A stretch of 64,000 nucleotides of DNA from Bin5 sp034428435 (GCA_034428435.1 DAOUHY010000288.1:62001-126000); one strand, 5' to 3'. Shown: positions 53,393-63,207, counted from the first letter of the stretch. Notes: generated by a model not told the origin, from the sequence alone. A program made the numbers and translations.

Positions 53393-55570
53393 ATGTCAAG
53401 TAGCAAAAAGAGGACGATCTTCTTCATACTGTCGCTGTTGATCGTAACAGCGATGCTGGTCAACGCCTGTGGCGGCGGCGATAGCGAACCCGCAGCCGCA
53501 GAGGCGCCGGCAGAAGAAGAGGCCGCGCCGGCCGCTGCCGAGGCCGAAGCGGAAGAAGACGCAGAAGAGGCGATGGCGGAAGTTGACCTTTCCCCGTCCG
53601 AGTATCCTGAGCCACAACTGATCGTCGGCAGCCGCGAAGTTGAAAAGCTGCCGTTGGACCAGATCCTGACCTACAAGGCTTTGGATTCCTACAGTGAGCC
53701 CGAATGGGTGAGCGACCTTGTGGCCGAGGGCGTTCTGCCGCCGGTCGAAGAGCGCCTCCCGGTTGAGCCTCGCGTGATTCTTGAGAGCGGCATGTCCGAC
53801 GGCATCGGCGTCTACGGCGGTGTCTGGCGCGACTTCTCTGCCTGCCCGACTGAAGGTTACAACCGCGGCGCCGGTCAGAGCGCAGGTTGGTTCGGCATTG
53901 AAGCGGCGGCCTATGCGTCTCTGCTCAAGTCCGGCCCCATCTATCGCCGCTCCGACTCGCTCGAACCGCTGCCCTACCTGGCAAAGAGCTGGGAATGGAG
54001 CGAAGACGGCTACGAGCTGACTATGAGTATTCTCGAAGGAGCCAAGTGGTCTGACGGTCATCCCTTCACCACGGAGGACGTTCTGTTCTCGTGGGAAGAT
54101 ATGATTGTCGACCCGAACGTTCAGTCGCCTAAGGGCGCCTCTGCCTGGATCTTCGAAGATCAGATGACGCAGCTCGAGGTGATCGACGACTACACCTTCA
54201 AGTTCGTCTTCCCGGTCGCCTTCCCGGTTCAGTCACTCTTCCAGATGGACGAAGGTGACTTCCACATCTCGCCGGCTCATATCCTGAAGCCGCTCCATCC
54301 CAAGTACAACAGTGAGATGGACTATGTGGACTTTGAAGCGGCGATGCCCCCGGATAAGACTCCAGTCGTCCTGGGCGAGTTTGTACCGGTTGAGTACATT
54401 ACTGACGAGTTGATGATTCTTCGCCGCAACCCCTACTACTGGGGCGTCGACGAAGCCGGCAACCAGCTTCCCTATCTGGATGAGGTTGTCTTTGAAAAAG
54501 GGCCTTCTGGTGTCGGACGAACGCTCAGCACGCTCGCCGGCTCAGCGGATCACTCCAACCTGGAGAATCCGAGCACCTTCATCGAGACTCTGAAGCGAGC
54601 CGAAGAAGATGACGCGCACTTCTACGTCGAGTGGGGTCCGGAGACCTTGGGATTCAGCATCAAGCTGAACCTTTCCACCACTCTGGGCGTGAAGGATGAT
54701 CGCGATGCTGCCGTACGCGAGCTGTTCCGAGACATTCGGTTCCGAAAGGCTGTCAGTTTTGCATTGGACCGCGAGGGCATTTCGCAGTCAATCCTGCGCG
54801 GGCCGTTCCTGCGTGGTTGGGCTGGCGGTCTGTTCCCCGGCTCCTCCTACTTCGATCGCAACACTGTAGCTTACTACAACCACAACCCTGAAGCCTCTGC
54901 CGTCCTGTTGGCCGACCTTGGCTTCGAGGACACCGACGGCGACGGCATTCTGAACTGGCCGGCCGACCGCCTTGCCAGCGGCGAGAACCTGGTTCTGGCG
55001 CTGGTCACCAGTGAAGATGCCGAAGAGACCCAGACGGTAGGCGATGCTGCTGTCACCCTGCTCGGCGACCTGGGCGTGCAGATCAACGTCCGCCCGCTGA
55101 ACAGCGCGGCTCGCCGCGAGATGAACGAGGCTGGCGAGTGGGAGATGAGAGTCGACCGCGACAGCCAGACCTTCGCCGTTCCCTTTACCCGCTGCCGCGA
55201 GCTGGCGCCCATCGAGCGCGAGTTCAGCTTCCATCGCGAAGGCTCCGAGCCCCGTGAGTTGCTGGACTTTGAGCAGGAGCTGGTCGATATCGCGCTGGCA
55301 TTCTGCGTGGAGCCCAATACCGAAATTCGTAGGGATCTGATGGCCGAATACAACCGCATCTCGACAGAGAATGTCCACTTCATCGGCGTCTTTGTCGGTC
55401 GCTACGGTCTGGCCGCGGCCAAGCGCTTCAAGAACGTTCCTGCCGGCATGCCCGTGTTCATGTACAACTGGACTTGGGAAAATGTAATGCCCGAGCAGGT
55501 TTGGGTTGCCCCCGAGGAGCAGATCGAACAGCTGCGCCCGGGCGTGATTCCAACCTACGAGAGCGAATAG
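53393..55570 (+). CDS. Peptide-type ABC transporter substrate-binding lipoprotein
   Basis: A 725-residue solute-binding protein of the SBP_bac_5 family, longer than the usual 500-600. It has a lipoprotein signal (FFILSLLIVTAMLV, lipobox NAC), then an Ala/Glu-rich acidic stalk (about residues 30-65) and the large two-lobe domain with YLAKSWEWSEDGYELTMSIL and HILKPLHPKYN-type segments, plus DIRFRKAVSFALDREGI. The last is the classic family signature. Members bind peptides, but also oligosaccharides or other solutes; WAGGLFPGSSYFDRN-type sequence does not settle which. It is followed by a hairpin. Confidence 0.9.
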   Translation: MSSSKKRTIFFILSLLIVTAMLVNACGGGDSEPAAAEAPAEEEAAPAAAEAEAEEDAEEAMAEVDLSPSEYPEPQLIVGSREVEKLPLDQILTYKALDSYSEPEWVSDLVAEGVLPPVEERLPVEPRVILESGMSDGIGVYGGVWRDFSACPTEGYNRGAGQSAGWFGIEAAAYASLLKSGPIYRRSDSLEPLPYLAKSWEWSEDGYELTMSILEGAKWSDGHPFTTEDVLFSWEDMIVDPNVQSPKGASAWIFEDQMTQLEVIDDYTFKFVFPVAFPVQSLFQMDEGDFHISPAHILKPLHPKYNSEMDYVDFEAAMPPDKTPVVLGEFVPVEYITDELMILRRNPYYWGVDEAGNQLPYLDEVVFEKGPSGVGRTLSTLAGSADHSNLENPSTFIETLKRAEEDDAHFYVEWGPETLGFSIKLNLSTTLGVKDDRDAAVRELFRDIRFRKAVSFALDREGISQSILRGPFLRGWAGGLFPGSSYFDRNTVAYYNHNPEASAVLLADLGFEDTDGDGILNWPADRLASGENLVLALVTSEDAEETQTVGDAAVTLLGDLGVQINVRPLNSAARREMNEAGEWEMRVDRDSQTFAVPFTRCRELAPIEREFSFHREGSEPRELLDFEQELVDIALAFCVEPNTEIRRDLMAEYNRISTENVHFIGVFVGRYGLAAAKRFKNVPAGMPVFMYNWTWENVMPEQVWVAPEEQIEQLRPGVIPTYESE

Positions 55571-55590
55571 AATTTCGAACATTGAGTAGA

Positions 55591-55638
55591 GAGGAGAGAG
55601 GGGTGAGAGTCAATCTTGCTCCTTTCTCTTCACTCCTC
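55591..55638 (+). other. Imperfect stem-loop after the peptide-binding protein gene
   Basis: GAGGAGAGAGGGG and its purine-rich continuation pair imperfectly with CTCTTCACTCCTC (with one A-A mismatch and several G-T pairs). It lies 20 bases after the stop codon and about 40 bases before the permease ATG. It resembles, less perfectly, the stem-loops after the other two binding-protein genes. Confidence 0.45.
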
Positions 55639-55677
55639 CCAGTAGAGCTGTCCGGAAATCTCCCCTGAATTCATCCA

Positions 55678-56706
55678 ATGATCGGTTTCATTGTTCGCCG
55701 CTTTGCTGTTTCGGTTGCCGTTGTTCTGGGCATCGCCCTGGTCAGCTTTATTGTGATCCAGTTGCCCCCGGGCGACTACGCTGACGGCTACGAGTCGTTC
55801 CTGATCGAGCAGGGCGGCGCCACCGAAGCCGAGGCGGAGAGGCAGGCCAATCTGTTTCGTCAGCGCTATGGACTGGACAGGCCGCTCCCTATTCAGTTCT
55901 ATGTCTGGATCAGGGACATGGTGACGAAAGGGAGTTTCGGCTTTTCCTTCGCTTACAAACGCGACGTGGGCGAGCTGATAGCTGAACGGTTGCCTCGCAC
56001 TCTGTTGTTGGCCGTTCTTGCCCATCTTACTTCAACTGCGGTCGGCATCATCGCCGGCATATTTGTCGCGCCGCGGCAGTACTCTATCGCGGACAATGTA
56101 GCAGCTTTTATTGCATTTATTCTTTCCGCGCTGCCTCGTTTCTGGATCGCACTTGCAATCATGTTCTTTCTCGTCTTTACCTTGGAGCAGGAGCACGTTA
56201 CCGCTTTCCACTCACCGCAATACGTGGTTGTGCCCTGGGCCTTCGGCACCGTTGCCGAGGCGCGAGAGAGTTGGGCAAAGCTGGTCGATCTACTCCAGCA
56301 CATATGGCCGGTCGTGGTAATTGCCGGGCTTGGCGGCGTGGCCCGCAACATGCGCGTAATGCGCGGCAACATGCTGGACGAGCTGAACGCGCAGTACGTG
56401 ACGACGGCCCGCTCCAAAGGATTGACTGAAGGGCAGGTGATGCGTCGACATGCGGTGCCGAACGCTCTGCATCCCATCATCATGTACCAGGGGACTGTGC
56501 TACCCTACATGCTGCAAGGAGAGCTGCAGGCGTCAATCGTGATGGGTCTGCCGACGATCGGGACGCTGCTTCTGACTTCGCTCCGCAATGAAGACATCTA
56601 TATTGCCGCGAGCTGCCTGCTGATCTATGGTGTATTACTGGTTGCAGGCAATTTGATCGCAGATATCTCACTGGCCGTGCTGGATCCGCGGGTTCGGTTT
56701 TCCTAG
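55678..56706 (+). CDS. Peptide-type ABC transporter permease (DppB-like)
   Basis: A 342-residue membrane subunit with six helices. The N-terminal FIVRRFAVSVAVVLGIALVSFIVIQL and the first loop LFRQRYGLDRPLPIQFYVWI are typical of DppB/OppB. The cytoplasmic EAA loop reads TEGQVMRRHAVPNALHPI, the contact site for the ATPases. It is 107 bases after the binding-protein gene and 146 bases before the second permease. Confidence 0.93.
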   Translation: MIGFIVRRFAVSVAVVLGIALVSFIVIQLPPGDYADGYESFLIEQGGATEAEAERQANLFRQRYGLDRPLPIQFYVWIRDMVTKGSFGFSFAYKRDVGELIAERLPRTLLLAVLAHLTSTAVGIIAGIFVAPRQYSIADNVAAFIAFILSALPRFWIALAIMFFLVFTLEQEHVTAFHSPQYVVVPWAFGTVAEARESWAKLVDLLQHIWPVVVIAGLGGVARNMRVMRGNMLDELNAQYVTTARSKGLTEGQVMRRHAVPNALHPIIMYQGTVLPYMLQGELQASIVMGLPTIGTLLLTSLRNEDIYIAASCLLIYGVLLVAGNLIADISLAVLDPRVRFS

Positions 56707-56852
56707 GTTGAAAGCTGGATATCCCTTTTTGCGGATTGAAGCTTCTCAGGAAAGGAGAGTGGCGTAGCAAACGGGCCTATGAGGATTCGAGCCTGCCAGA
56801 CTTACGCCTCTTTCGGTTTCATGAACTGTCTTCATTCACTACTGACTTGACT

Positions 56853-57998
56853 ATGGAATCTTCGCAGAATGGGGCTGGCGCCGATACCACGCTCCAATCG
56901 GTCGGCTTGGAAGAGGAGCAACACGAATCCTACTTCCAGCTCGTGTGGCAACGGTTCAGAAAGAGCCGCCCGGCCATCGCTGGCGGGCTTATGGTATTGT
57001 CTCTGATTATCTTAGCAATCTTTGCTGAATTCTTTGCTCCGGTTGACCCTACCGACGCCAATCTGCAAGACAGCTTTATCCCGCCCACTCGAATCCGCCT
57101 GATCGATGCCGAGGGTAAGTTTCATCTCCGTCCCTTCATGTACAATCAGGTCGTGACAATCGATCCCAAGACGTTTGAGCCACTCTGGGAGGACGATCCA
57201 GAGCAGCGATATGACATACAGTTCATGGTCAAGAGCTGGGAGTGGAAAATCCTTGGCCTGTTCCCAACGCGCTACCATCTCTTCGGCGTGGGCGAGGGAG
57301 GCAAGATCCACTTGCTCGGAACGGAAAAACAGGGTAGGGACCTGTGGGGCCGTGCCTGTGCTGCAGGGCGTATTTCACTGTCGTTGAGCCTGTTTGCCAC
57401 AATCGTCAGTATCGTAGTCGGCGCGGTTGTCGGTATCGTATCCGGCTACTATGGAGGCGTGATCGATAACGTCATTCAGCGATTCGTGGAGTTTGTGGCC
57501 TCGTTTCCGCAGCTCCCACTCTGGCTGGCACTGGCTGCGATCATTCCGCGAACGTGGGACTCGTTGCAGGTCTTCATCATCATGGTGATCATCTTTTCTC
57601 TGCTCTCGTGGACCCTGCTGGCCCGCGAAGTGCGTGGCAAGGTACTGGCCTTCCGGGAGACTGACTTCATACTGGCTGCCAAAGAAATGGGCGCCTCAGA
57701 CGCTCGCATCATCTTTCTGCACCTTTTCCCCAATTCAATCAGCCACATAATCGTCGTGCTCACCCTTACTATCCCTCAGATCATACTTGCGGAGGCGTTT
57801 CTCAGCTTCCTGGGCATCGGGATCCAGGAGCCCCTTGTCAGTTGGGGCTTCTTAATGCGTGACGCGCAGAACCTGCAAACCCTCGGCACGCACACCTGGA
57901 TAATGACGCCGGTTATCTTTATCATCGTTGCCGTGCTTGGATTCAACTTTCTGGGAGACGGTCTGCGAGATGCGGCCGACCCATATTCGATTGTCTGA
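56853..57998 (+). CDS. Peptide-type ABC transporter permease (DppC-like)
   Basis: A 381-residue membrane subunit. The N-terminal OppC-type cytoplasmic region includes QLVWQRFRKSRPAIAGGLMVL; an unusually long extracellular loop of about 110 residues follows the first helix (VDPTDANLQDSFIPPTRIR onwards); then come five helices with the EAA motif KEMGASDARIIFLHLFPNS. The ATG at 56853 was preferred to a TTG at 56736, which adds 39 residues unlike the family; no clear ribosome binding site precedes either. It is followed two bases after its stop by the cytochrome gene. Confidence 0.88.
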   Translation: MESSQNGAGADTTLQSVGLEEEQHESYFQLVWQRFRKSRPAIAGGLMVLSLIILAIFAEFFAPVDPTDANLQDSFIPPTRIRLIDAEGKFHLRPFMYNQVVTIDPKTFEPLWEDDPEQRYDIQFMVKSWEWKILGLFPTRYHLFGVGEGGKIHLLGTEKQGRDLWGRACAAGRISLSLSLFATIVSIVVGAVVGIVSGYYGGVIDNVIQRFVEFVASFPQLPLWLALAAIIPRTWDSLQVFIIMVIIFSLLSWTLLAREVRGKVLAFRETDFILAAKEMGASDARIIFLHLFPNSISHIIVVLTLTIPQIILAEAFLSFLGIGIQEPLVSWGFLMRDAQNLQTLGTHTWIMTPVIFIIVAVLGFNFLGDGLRDAADPYSIV

Positions 57999-58000
57999 GA

Positions 58001-59887
58001 TTGGGACGGAGAACCGCGTTGGGCAGGCGAAGGTCATTTCAGGTCGGTGGCAACGCATTGGCCGTCGTGCTTCGAGCCTGGGCACGGCCCATCGTGCTCA
58101 TCTTGTTCATCCTCGTCTTTCTCACCTTTGGAACCGTTGTCGTTGTCTTTGCTTGGCCTCAACCCCCTGCCGCGTCTGTCAGCGGCACCGTTACCGACGC
58201 AAACGGGCCGGTTGCTGGCGCACTGGTCCGCGTGCAGACGACCGCAAACCATACTTACACGGATGAAAGAGGGGAATTCACGATTGATGGTGTTTCCACC
58301 GCCGAAAACGTGACACTGGTGGCGTGGGCGGAAGGCTACATCTTCGGTTGGACGGAGGCGATCGGCGGCGAAGAGCAAGTCTCTATCGAACTGCATCCCC
58401 ACAACCGCGTTGACAACGCCGTCTACGATTGGGAACCGTCCGAAAACTGTGGTGAGTGCCATCCATCCTACGCAGAGTGGCGGCTTGATGCCCACAGCCA
58501 GGCAGCGGTGAACGTCCGCTTTCTGACAATGTACAATGGCACCGATATTGAAGGCAACCGCAGCCGTAACAGCAATTACTATACAGGTCTGCCCCGTACG
58601 CGTGACCCCGACGATCCCTACTTTGGGCCGGGCTTCAAGGTAGACTTTCCCAAACGAGACGGAAATTGCGCTGCCTGCCACACGCCTATGGCTTCGAAAT
58701 TGGATGCCGACAACAGCTGCGGGTGGAATGGCTGCCACATGCAGGAGACGAGCGACGCCAGCGACGAATTGCCGGACGGCGTAAGCCCAAATGAAGCTGT
58801 AGGTGTGGCCGCCGAAGGGATCTCATGTGATTTTTGCCACAAGATCGGTGCGGTAAACTTCTATACCGACACTGTGCTGCCGGATCCCGCTATGCCTGGC
58901 ATACTTTCTCTTACGCTTTACCGGCCCAAGTCGGGAGAAGACCTACTGATGGGGACGGTCGACGATGTTTCCCGACCGAAAGACAGTTTCAATCGGTTGC
59001 ATCGGGAGAGCGCATTCTGCGCCGCCTGTCACTTCGGCGTCAACGACACGACTGAAATCTACAACTCTTACGGAGAATGGCTGGAGAGTCCATACAGTGC
59101 TCCCGATACTGGGCAGACCTGCCAAAACTGCCACATGCCTGAAGCCCCGCGTCTTACATCTCGCATGGAGTCTCTGGTGCAGACGGCGGCGTGGCTGGAA
59201 AGGACGAGCGGACGCACGTTGCCGGCCGGCCTCGGACGACTGGCCGAGCAGTCGCAGCGCAGCTATTTCGTGTACCCCGAAAAGGGTGGACTATTTCGTG
59301 AACTTGACCAGATACACATGCACCAGATGCCCGGCGCGTCGGACGAACAGTTCCTGAAAAGCGCGATCTCTCTGGAAAGCGATGCCGAAATCAATGGTAC
59401 CGAAATCGTTGTGAACACTGTTGTCAGCAATACGGGTGCGGGCCATCACTATCCCACCGGGTCGCCGCTGCGACAGGTGCTTTTGGTTGTGCGGGCTACT
59501 GACGGAAGCGGTCGAGAACTGGCACTGGTGGAAGGTGAGTTGCTCCCCGAGTGGGCAGGAGACGTGGCTGGATTTGCCGGCCAGGCGTATGTCAAGATTC
59601 TGAGGGATACTTTGACCGGGGAAGAACCAAGCTTTTCCCACTGGCGGTTGGTGGAATTGGTCGAAGATACGCGCATTCCGGCACTGTCCTCAAGGACGGG
59701 TAGTTTCCGCTTTGCCCTGCCCGATGACGCCAGCGGTCTGGGAAACGACGACATCAACATAGAAGTGCAGCTCATCTTTCGAAGGGCATTCCAGCAACTG
59801 CAGGAATGGAAGGGCTGGACCGATCCGGATATCCTGCTGGCTTCGGATGAACTTCAGATTGCCGCTGGGTCCAGAGACGACCGCTAG
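58001..59887 (+). CDS. Membrane-anchored six-heme cytochrome c with carboxypeptidase-regulatory-like domain
   Basis: A 628-residue protein. It has one N-terminal membrane helix (about 30-50), then a carboxypeptidase-regulatory-like beta domain (about 58-130, SVSGTVTDANGPVAGALVRV), then a multiheme region with CGECH (150), CAACH (223), a CX4CH heme (240-246, CGWNGCH), CDFCH (276), CAACH (340) and CQNCH (374), and a heme-free C-terminal beta domain (about 430-615). The start is a TTG two bases after dppC; TTG 58058 or GTG 58067 are alternatives. It probably hangs outside the membrane and carries electrons. Its place between dppC- and dppF-like genes is unusual. Confidence 0.82.
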   Translation: MGRRTALGRRRSFQVGGNALAVVLRAWARPIVLILFILVFLTFGTVVVVFAWPQPPAASVSGTVTDANGPVAGALVRVQTTANHTYTDERGEFTIDGVSTAENVTLVAWAEGYIFGWTEAIGGEEQVSIELHPHNRVDNAVYDWEPSENCGECHPSYAEWRLDAHSQAAVNVRFLTMYNGTDIEGNRSRNSNYYTGLPRTRDPDDPYFGPGFKVDFPKRDGNCAACHTPMASKLDADNSCGWNGCHMQETSDASDELPDGVSPNEAVGVAAEGISCDFCHKIGAVNFYTDTVLPDPAMPGILSLTLYRPKSGEDLLMGTVDDVSRPKDSFNRLHRESAFCAACHFGVNDTTEIYNSYGEWLESPYSAPDTGQTCQNCHMPEAPRLTSRMESLVQTAAWLERTSGRTLPAGLGRLAEQSQRSYFVYPEKGGLFRELDQIHMHQMPGASDEQFLKSAISLESDAEINGTEIVVNTVVSNTGAGHHYPTGSPLRQVLLVVRATDGSGRELALVEGELLPEWAGDVAGFAGQAYVKILRDTLTGEEPSFSHWRLVELVEDTRIPALSSRTGSFRFALPDDASGLGNDDINIEVQLIFRRAFQQLQEWKGWTDPDILLASDELQIAAGSRDDR

Positions 59888-59901
59888 AGCAAAGACAAAA
59901 C

Positions 59902-60918
59902 ATGGAAGAAGCCTTACTTGAAGTCAACGGCCTGAAACAGTGGTTTCCCATACGTAAGGGAATTCTGCAGCGAATTGTCGGGCACGTCAAGGCCGTTGAC
60001 GGCGTAAGTTTCGCGATAAACCGCAACGAAGCCTTGGGCCTCGTTGGAGAAAGCGGCTCCGGCAAGACCACGGTCGGCCGGTCGGTGCTGCGCCTTTACG
60101 ATCCGACCGACGGCGAGATCTGGTACACCTCTGCCGAAGGCGAGCGCTTCGATATCGCCAATATCGACCAGGCTGAAATGAAGCCGCTGCGTAAAGAAAT
60201 GCGCATGATCTTCCAGGATCCATTCAGTTCGTTGAATCCGCGACTGACCGTGAAAGACCTCATCGGTGAGCCGCTTATCATCCACAAGGAGGCCTCCGGC
60301 CGCCAGCTGGAGGACAGGGTCTCAGAGCTGATGACGGCGGTCGGGCTGGATCCGAACTATATGCGCCGCTATCCCCATGAGTTCTCCGGAGGACAGCGGC
60401 AGAGGATTGGCCTTGCCCGGACGCTGGCGCTCAGGCCGCGCCTGATCATTGCTGACGAACCGGTCTCGGCCCTGGATGTGTCGATTCAGGCCCAGGTGTT
60501 GAACCTTCTTCAGGAGTTGAAGGAAGAACTGGGACTGACCTATCTCTTTATCGCCCACGACCTTTCGGTCGTCGAGCACATGTGCGACCGCATTGCCGTA
60601 ATGTACGTCGGCCGGCTGGTGGAAATCGCCGATTCAGAAAGGCTTCTCCGACGACCGCTTCATCCCTATACTGAGGCGCTGGTTTCGGCCATCCCTCCTG
60701 CGGACCCTGACATACAGCTGAATCGGATAATCCTTGAAGGCGATATACCTAGTCCGGCCAATCCGCCCTCCGGGTGCGTGTTTCATCCCCGTTGCCTTTA
60801 TGCACAGGACCAGTGTACGCAAGAGGAGCCCCACCTGGAAGAGATTGAACCGGGACACTTTGCCAGCTGTCACTTTGCCCGCGAGCTGGCGCTGCAGGGG
60901 ATTGGAGAGGGAGAATGA
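59902..60918 (+). CDS. Peptide-type ABC transporter ATP-binding protein (DppF/OppF type)
   Basis: A 338-residue ATPase with Walker A GESGSGKTT, Q-loop MIFQDPFSSLNPR, signature FSGGQRQRIG, Walker B LIIADEPVSALD and switch His in FIAHDLSVV. The C-terminal region has the HPYTEALVSAIP segment and the Cys pattern SGCVFHPRC-LYAQDQC of OppF. It should pair with the ATPase encoded at the start of the operon. Its stop overlaps the ATG of the next gene by four bases. Confidence 0.93.
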   Translation: MEEALLEVNGLKQWFPIRKGILQRIVGHVKAVDGVSFAINRNEALGLVGESGSGKTTVGRSVLRLYDPTDGEIWYTSAEGERFDIANIDQAEMKPLRKEMRMIFQDPFSSLNPRLTVKDLIGEPLIIHKEASGRQLEDRVSELMTAVGLDPNYMRRYPHEFSGGQRQRIGLARTLALRPRLIIADEPVSALDVSIQAQVLNLLQELKEELGLTYLFIAHDLSVVEHMCDRIAVMYVGRLVEIADSERLLRRPLHPYTEALVSAIPPADPDIQLNRIILEGDIPSPANPPSGCVFHPRCLYAQDQCTQEEPHLEEIEPGHFASCHFARELALQGIGEGE

Positions 60919-61277
60919 CCGCGAACGAATCGTCAAGAAGGGGCTTAAACGTCGACGCAGCCCTGTTTGCCTATCTGTTGCCCGTCCTCGGGCCCGCCTA
61001 TATCCTGGCGATGCGGAAAGACGATTCATTTTCGAGGTTCCACGCGATGCAGTCACTTTCAATCGTCGCAGCACTGATTCTGGCTCCCGCAGTCTGGGTT
61101 CTGTTCTCGTGGCTCATATCCCTGTTGCCGTTCGGCGGTGTCGTCGCAGCCTATGTGTTCGCACTTGTGGTCGCCGTTTACCTGGCAGTGATCGTCGCTT
61201 GGGTTGCCGGCATTGTCAATGCGCTTCGGGCGCGTCGTTCCCCCGTGCCGTTCTTTGGCCGAATCCTGAGGGTATAG
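60915..61277 (+). CDS. DUF4870-like small membrane protein
   Basis: A 120-residue protein with three hydrophobic segments (about residues 15-30, 48-70 and 75-105). It carries RFHAMQSLSIVAALI, which resembles the HAKQAL motif of the DUF4870 family, and a basic C-terminus (RARRSPVPFFGRIL). The function is unknown. It is coupled to the peptide ATPase by an ATGA overlap, so it may be translated with the transporter. Confidence 0.75.
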   Translation: MTANESSRRGLNVDAALFAYLLPVLGPAYILAMRKDDSFSRFHAMQSLSIVAALILAPAVWVLFSWLISLLPFGGVVAAYVFALVVAVYLAVIVAWVAGIVNALRARRSPVPFFGRILRV

Positions 61278-61450
61278 TTGCGCTGCTGAGGATACAATGC
61301 CAGGACCGTGTGCCACGATCTTGCAGCGAGAGAGTTCACTGGCTCACAGGGCCGGCACAATTCTTTGGAAGCGCAGAAACCTATTTATTTGAGCAACTCG
61401 AACCGGGCTCAGTTCCCGACTCTGATCCGTTCTCAAGAGGAGGTATTCCC

Positions 61451-62851
61451 TTGCCGAAAGTCACATTCATCGGAGCCGGCAGCTTCGGCTTCACTCGAAA
61501 GCTGGTCAAAGATGTACTGACGTTTCCTCGTCTTGAGGACGCCACAATCTGTTTGATGGATATCGATCCCTTGAAGCTGGGCTATATCGAGCAGGCGGTG
61601 CGACGCATCGTTCGCGAAGGGAACTTTCCCGCTACGGTTGAGACAACCATCAGCCGGGAAGAAGCGTTAGACGGCGCGGACTACGTAATCGTCACCATCC
61701 TCGTCGGCCAGACCGACGTCTGGCGTACAGACATCGAGATTCCCAAGCGGTACGGGATCGACACCAATATCGGCGACACTCGCGGCCCTTCCGGCATTTT
61801 TCGCTCCATGCGTACCACACCTGTGATGGTAGACATTGCCCGAGACATGGAGCGACTGTGCCCCGACGCCGTCATGCTCAACTATACCAACCCAATGGTG
61901 ATCAACTGCCGTGCGATTCAAAAAGAGACCGATATCGTCGCCACCGGCCTCTGCCATAGCGTGCAGGGCACCGCAACTATGCTTGCTCGCTGGATCGGGG
62001 CGCCCCCTGATGAGATCACTTACACCTGTGCCGGCATAAACCACATGGCCTGGTATCTGAAGTATGAGTGGAATGACGAGGACGCCTACCCGCTGATCCG
62101 CAAGGCGATTACTGAAAGGCCCGAGGTCTACAACGAAGAGCAGGTGCGCAACGAAATGTTTCTGCACCTTGACTACTACCCGACCGAGTCCAGCGGCCAT
62201 CACTCGGAGTACAACCCCTGGTTCAGAAAGCGGCCAGACTTGATCGAAAAGTATTGCACGCATGGCACCGGCTGGAACCCAGGCGAATACGCCTATGTTC
62301 TGAAACATTATTCTGCACGTGAAGACGATTGGGAAGAGCAGATTCGCGCCTGGCTCGACGACCCGGCACCACTGAACCTGACGCGCGGATACGAGTACGC
62401 CGCCTATATCATCAACGCGCTTGAAGGAGGTGAACCGTTCCAATTCAACGGCAACATGCCCAATGGTGACGGCTCGACACCGCTGGTCGACAATCTGCCT
62501 GTGGAAGCTTGTGTCGAGATTCCGGTGTGGGCAAGCAAGAAGGGATTGGAGAGCGTCAGAGTCGGACCGCTGCCGGCTTCGGTAGCCATGTTAACGGGCC
62601 TGAGCTCTCAGATTGAGGAACTGGCAGTAGAAGGGATAGTCGAGGGCGATCCACGAAAAATCTTCCAGGCGATTCTTCACGATCCCCTGACAACCGCTGT
62701 GCTCTCGATGGCCGAAATCCGTGAGATGGTCAATGAAATGTTCGCTGCGAATTTGGAGCATCTGCCTACTTTTTCCCGCTATCAGGTCGAAGGAGACAGA
62801 CCGATGCGGCTTCTGACCCAGTCCCAGCCGGAGCCTTTTCCAGCCGACTGA
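61451..62851 (+). CDS. Glycoside hydrolase family 4 (alpha-galactosidase/glucosidase type)
   Basis: A 466-residue NAD- and metal-dependent glycosidase that hydrolyses by redox steps at C3. The cofactor fold is VTFIGAGSFGFTRKLVKDVL. The metal ligands are in TGLCHSVQGT, with the matching His in TCAGINHMAWYLKY, and the NPMVINCRAIQ segment is also typical. The C-terminal NLPVEACVEIPVWA and MLTGLSSQIEEL confirm the family. The true start is the TTG at 61451 with GGAGG eight bases ahead; a longer in-frame opening runs back through the preceding gene in another frame and is not coding. Family members of this length are most often MelA-type. Confidence 0.92.
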   Translation: MPKVTFIGAGSFGFTRKLVKDVLTFPRLEDATICLMDIDPLKLGYIEQAVRRIVREGNFPATVETTISREEALDGADYVIVTILVGQTDVWRTDIEIPKRYGIDTNIGDTRGPSGIFRSMRTTPVMVDIARDMERLCPDAVMLNYTNPMVINCRAIQKETDIVATGLCHSVQGTATMLARWIGAPPDEITYTCAGINHMAWYLKYEWNDEDAYPLIRKAITERPEVYNEEQVRNEMFLHLDYYPTESSGHHSEYNPWFRKRPDLIEKYCTHGTGWNPGEYAYVLKHYSAREDDWEEQIRAWLDDPAPLNLTRGYEYAAYIINALEGGEPFQFNGNMPNGDGSTPLVDNLPVEACVEIPVWASKKGLESVRVGPLPASVAMLTGLSSQIEELAVEGIVEGDPRKIFQAILHDPLTTAVLSMAEIREMVNEMFAANLEHLPTFSRYQVEGDRPMRLLTQSQPEPFPAD

Positions 62852-62886
62852 CAGAGCCGGATTCCAGACTACGAGGAGACTAACCG

Positions 62887-63207
62887 ATGTTGTACGAGTA
62901 CAGGATATACGAGTGTCACCCCGGCAAACGCGACGATTGGGTTGTGTACATGGAGAACGTGATTATCCCCTTCCAAGTGTCGAAAGGCATGGTGGTTGCC
63001 GGGTCTTTTATCGACGAAGAAGATGAGAACTGCTACGTGTGGTTGCGCCGCTTCAAGGACGAGGCCGACAGAGAGGCCCTGTACGAGGCCGTATACCAGT
63101 CCGATGGCTGGCTGAACGAAATTGCACCAAAGATTTCTGACATGCTCAACCGCGAGACCATTAAGGTCATGCGTCTGGTGCCGACGCCTAAGTCTGTGAT
63201 TCAGTAG
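62887..63207 (+). CDS. NIPSNAP family protein
   Basis: A 106-residue single-domain protein with a ferredoxin-like alpha/beta fold. The family pattern is clear in MLYEYRIYECHPGKRDDWV and in the second strand NCYVWLRRFKDEADREAL. NIPSNAP-domain proteins are widespread but of largely unknown function; in bacteria they often sit next to sugar or aromatic catabolic genes. It lies 35 bases after the GH4 gene, with a GAGGAG site ahead of its ATG, so it is probably co-transcribed with it. Confidence 0.85.
   Translation: MLYEYRIYECHPGKRDDWVVYMENVIIPFQVSKGMVVAGSFIDEEDENCYVWLRRFKDEADREALYEAVYQSDGWLNEIAPKISDMLNRETIKVMRLVPTPKSVIQ

Noticed and set aside
60734..61450. 705-residue version of the GH4 enzyme
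   Set aside because: The added stretch overlaps the peptide ATPase and the DUF4870-like gene in another frame; a TTG with a strong GGAGG site marks the true start.
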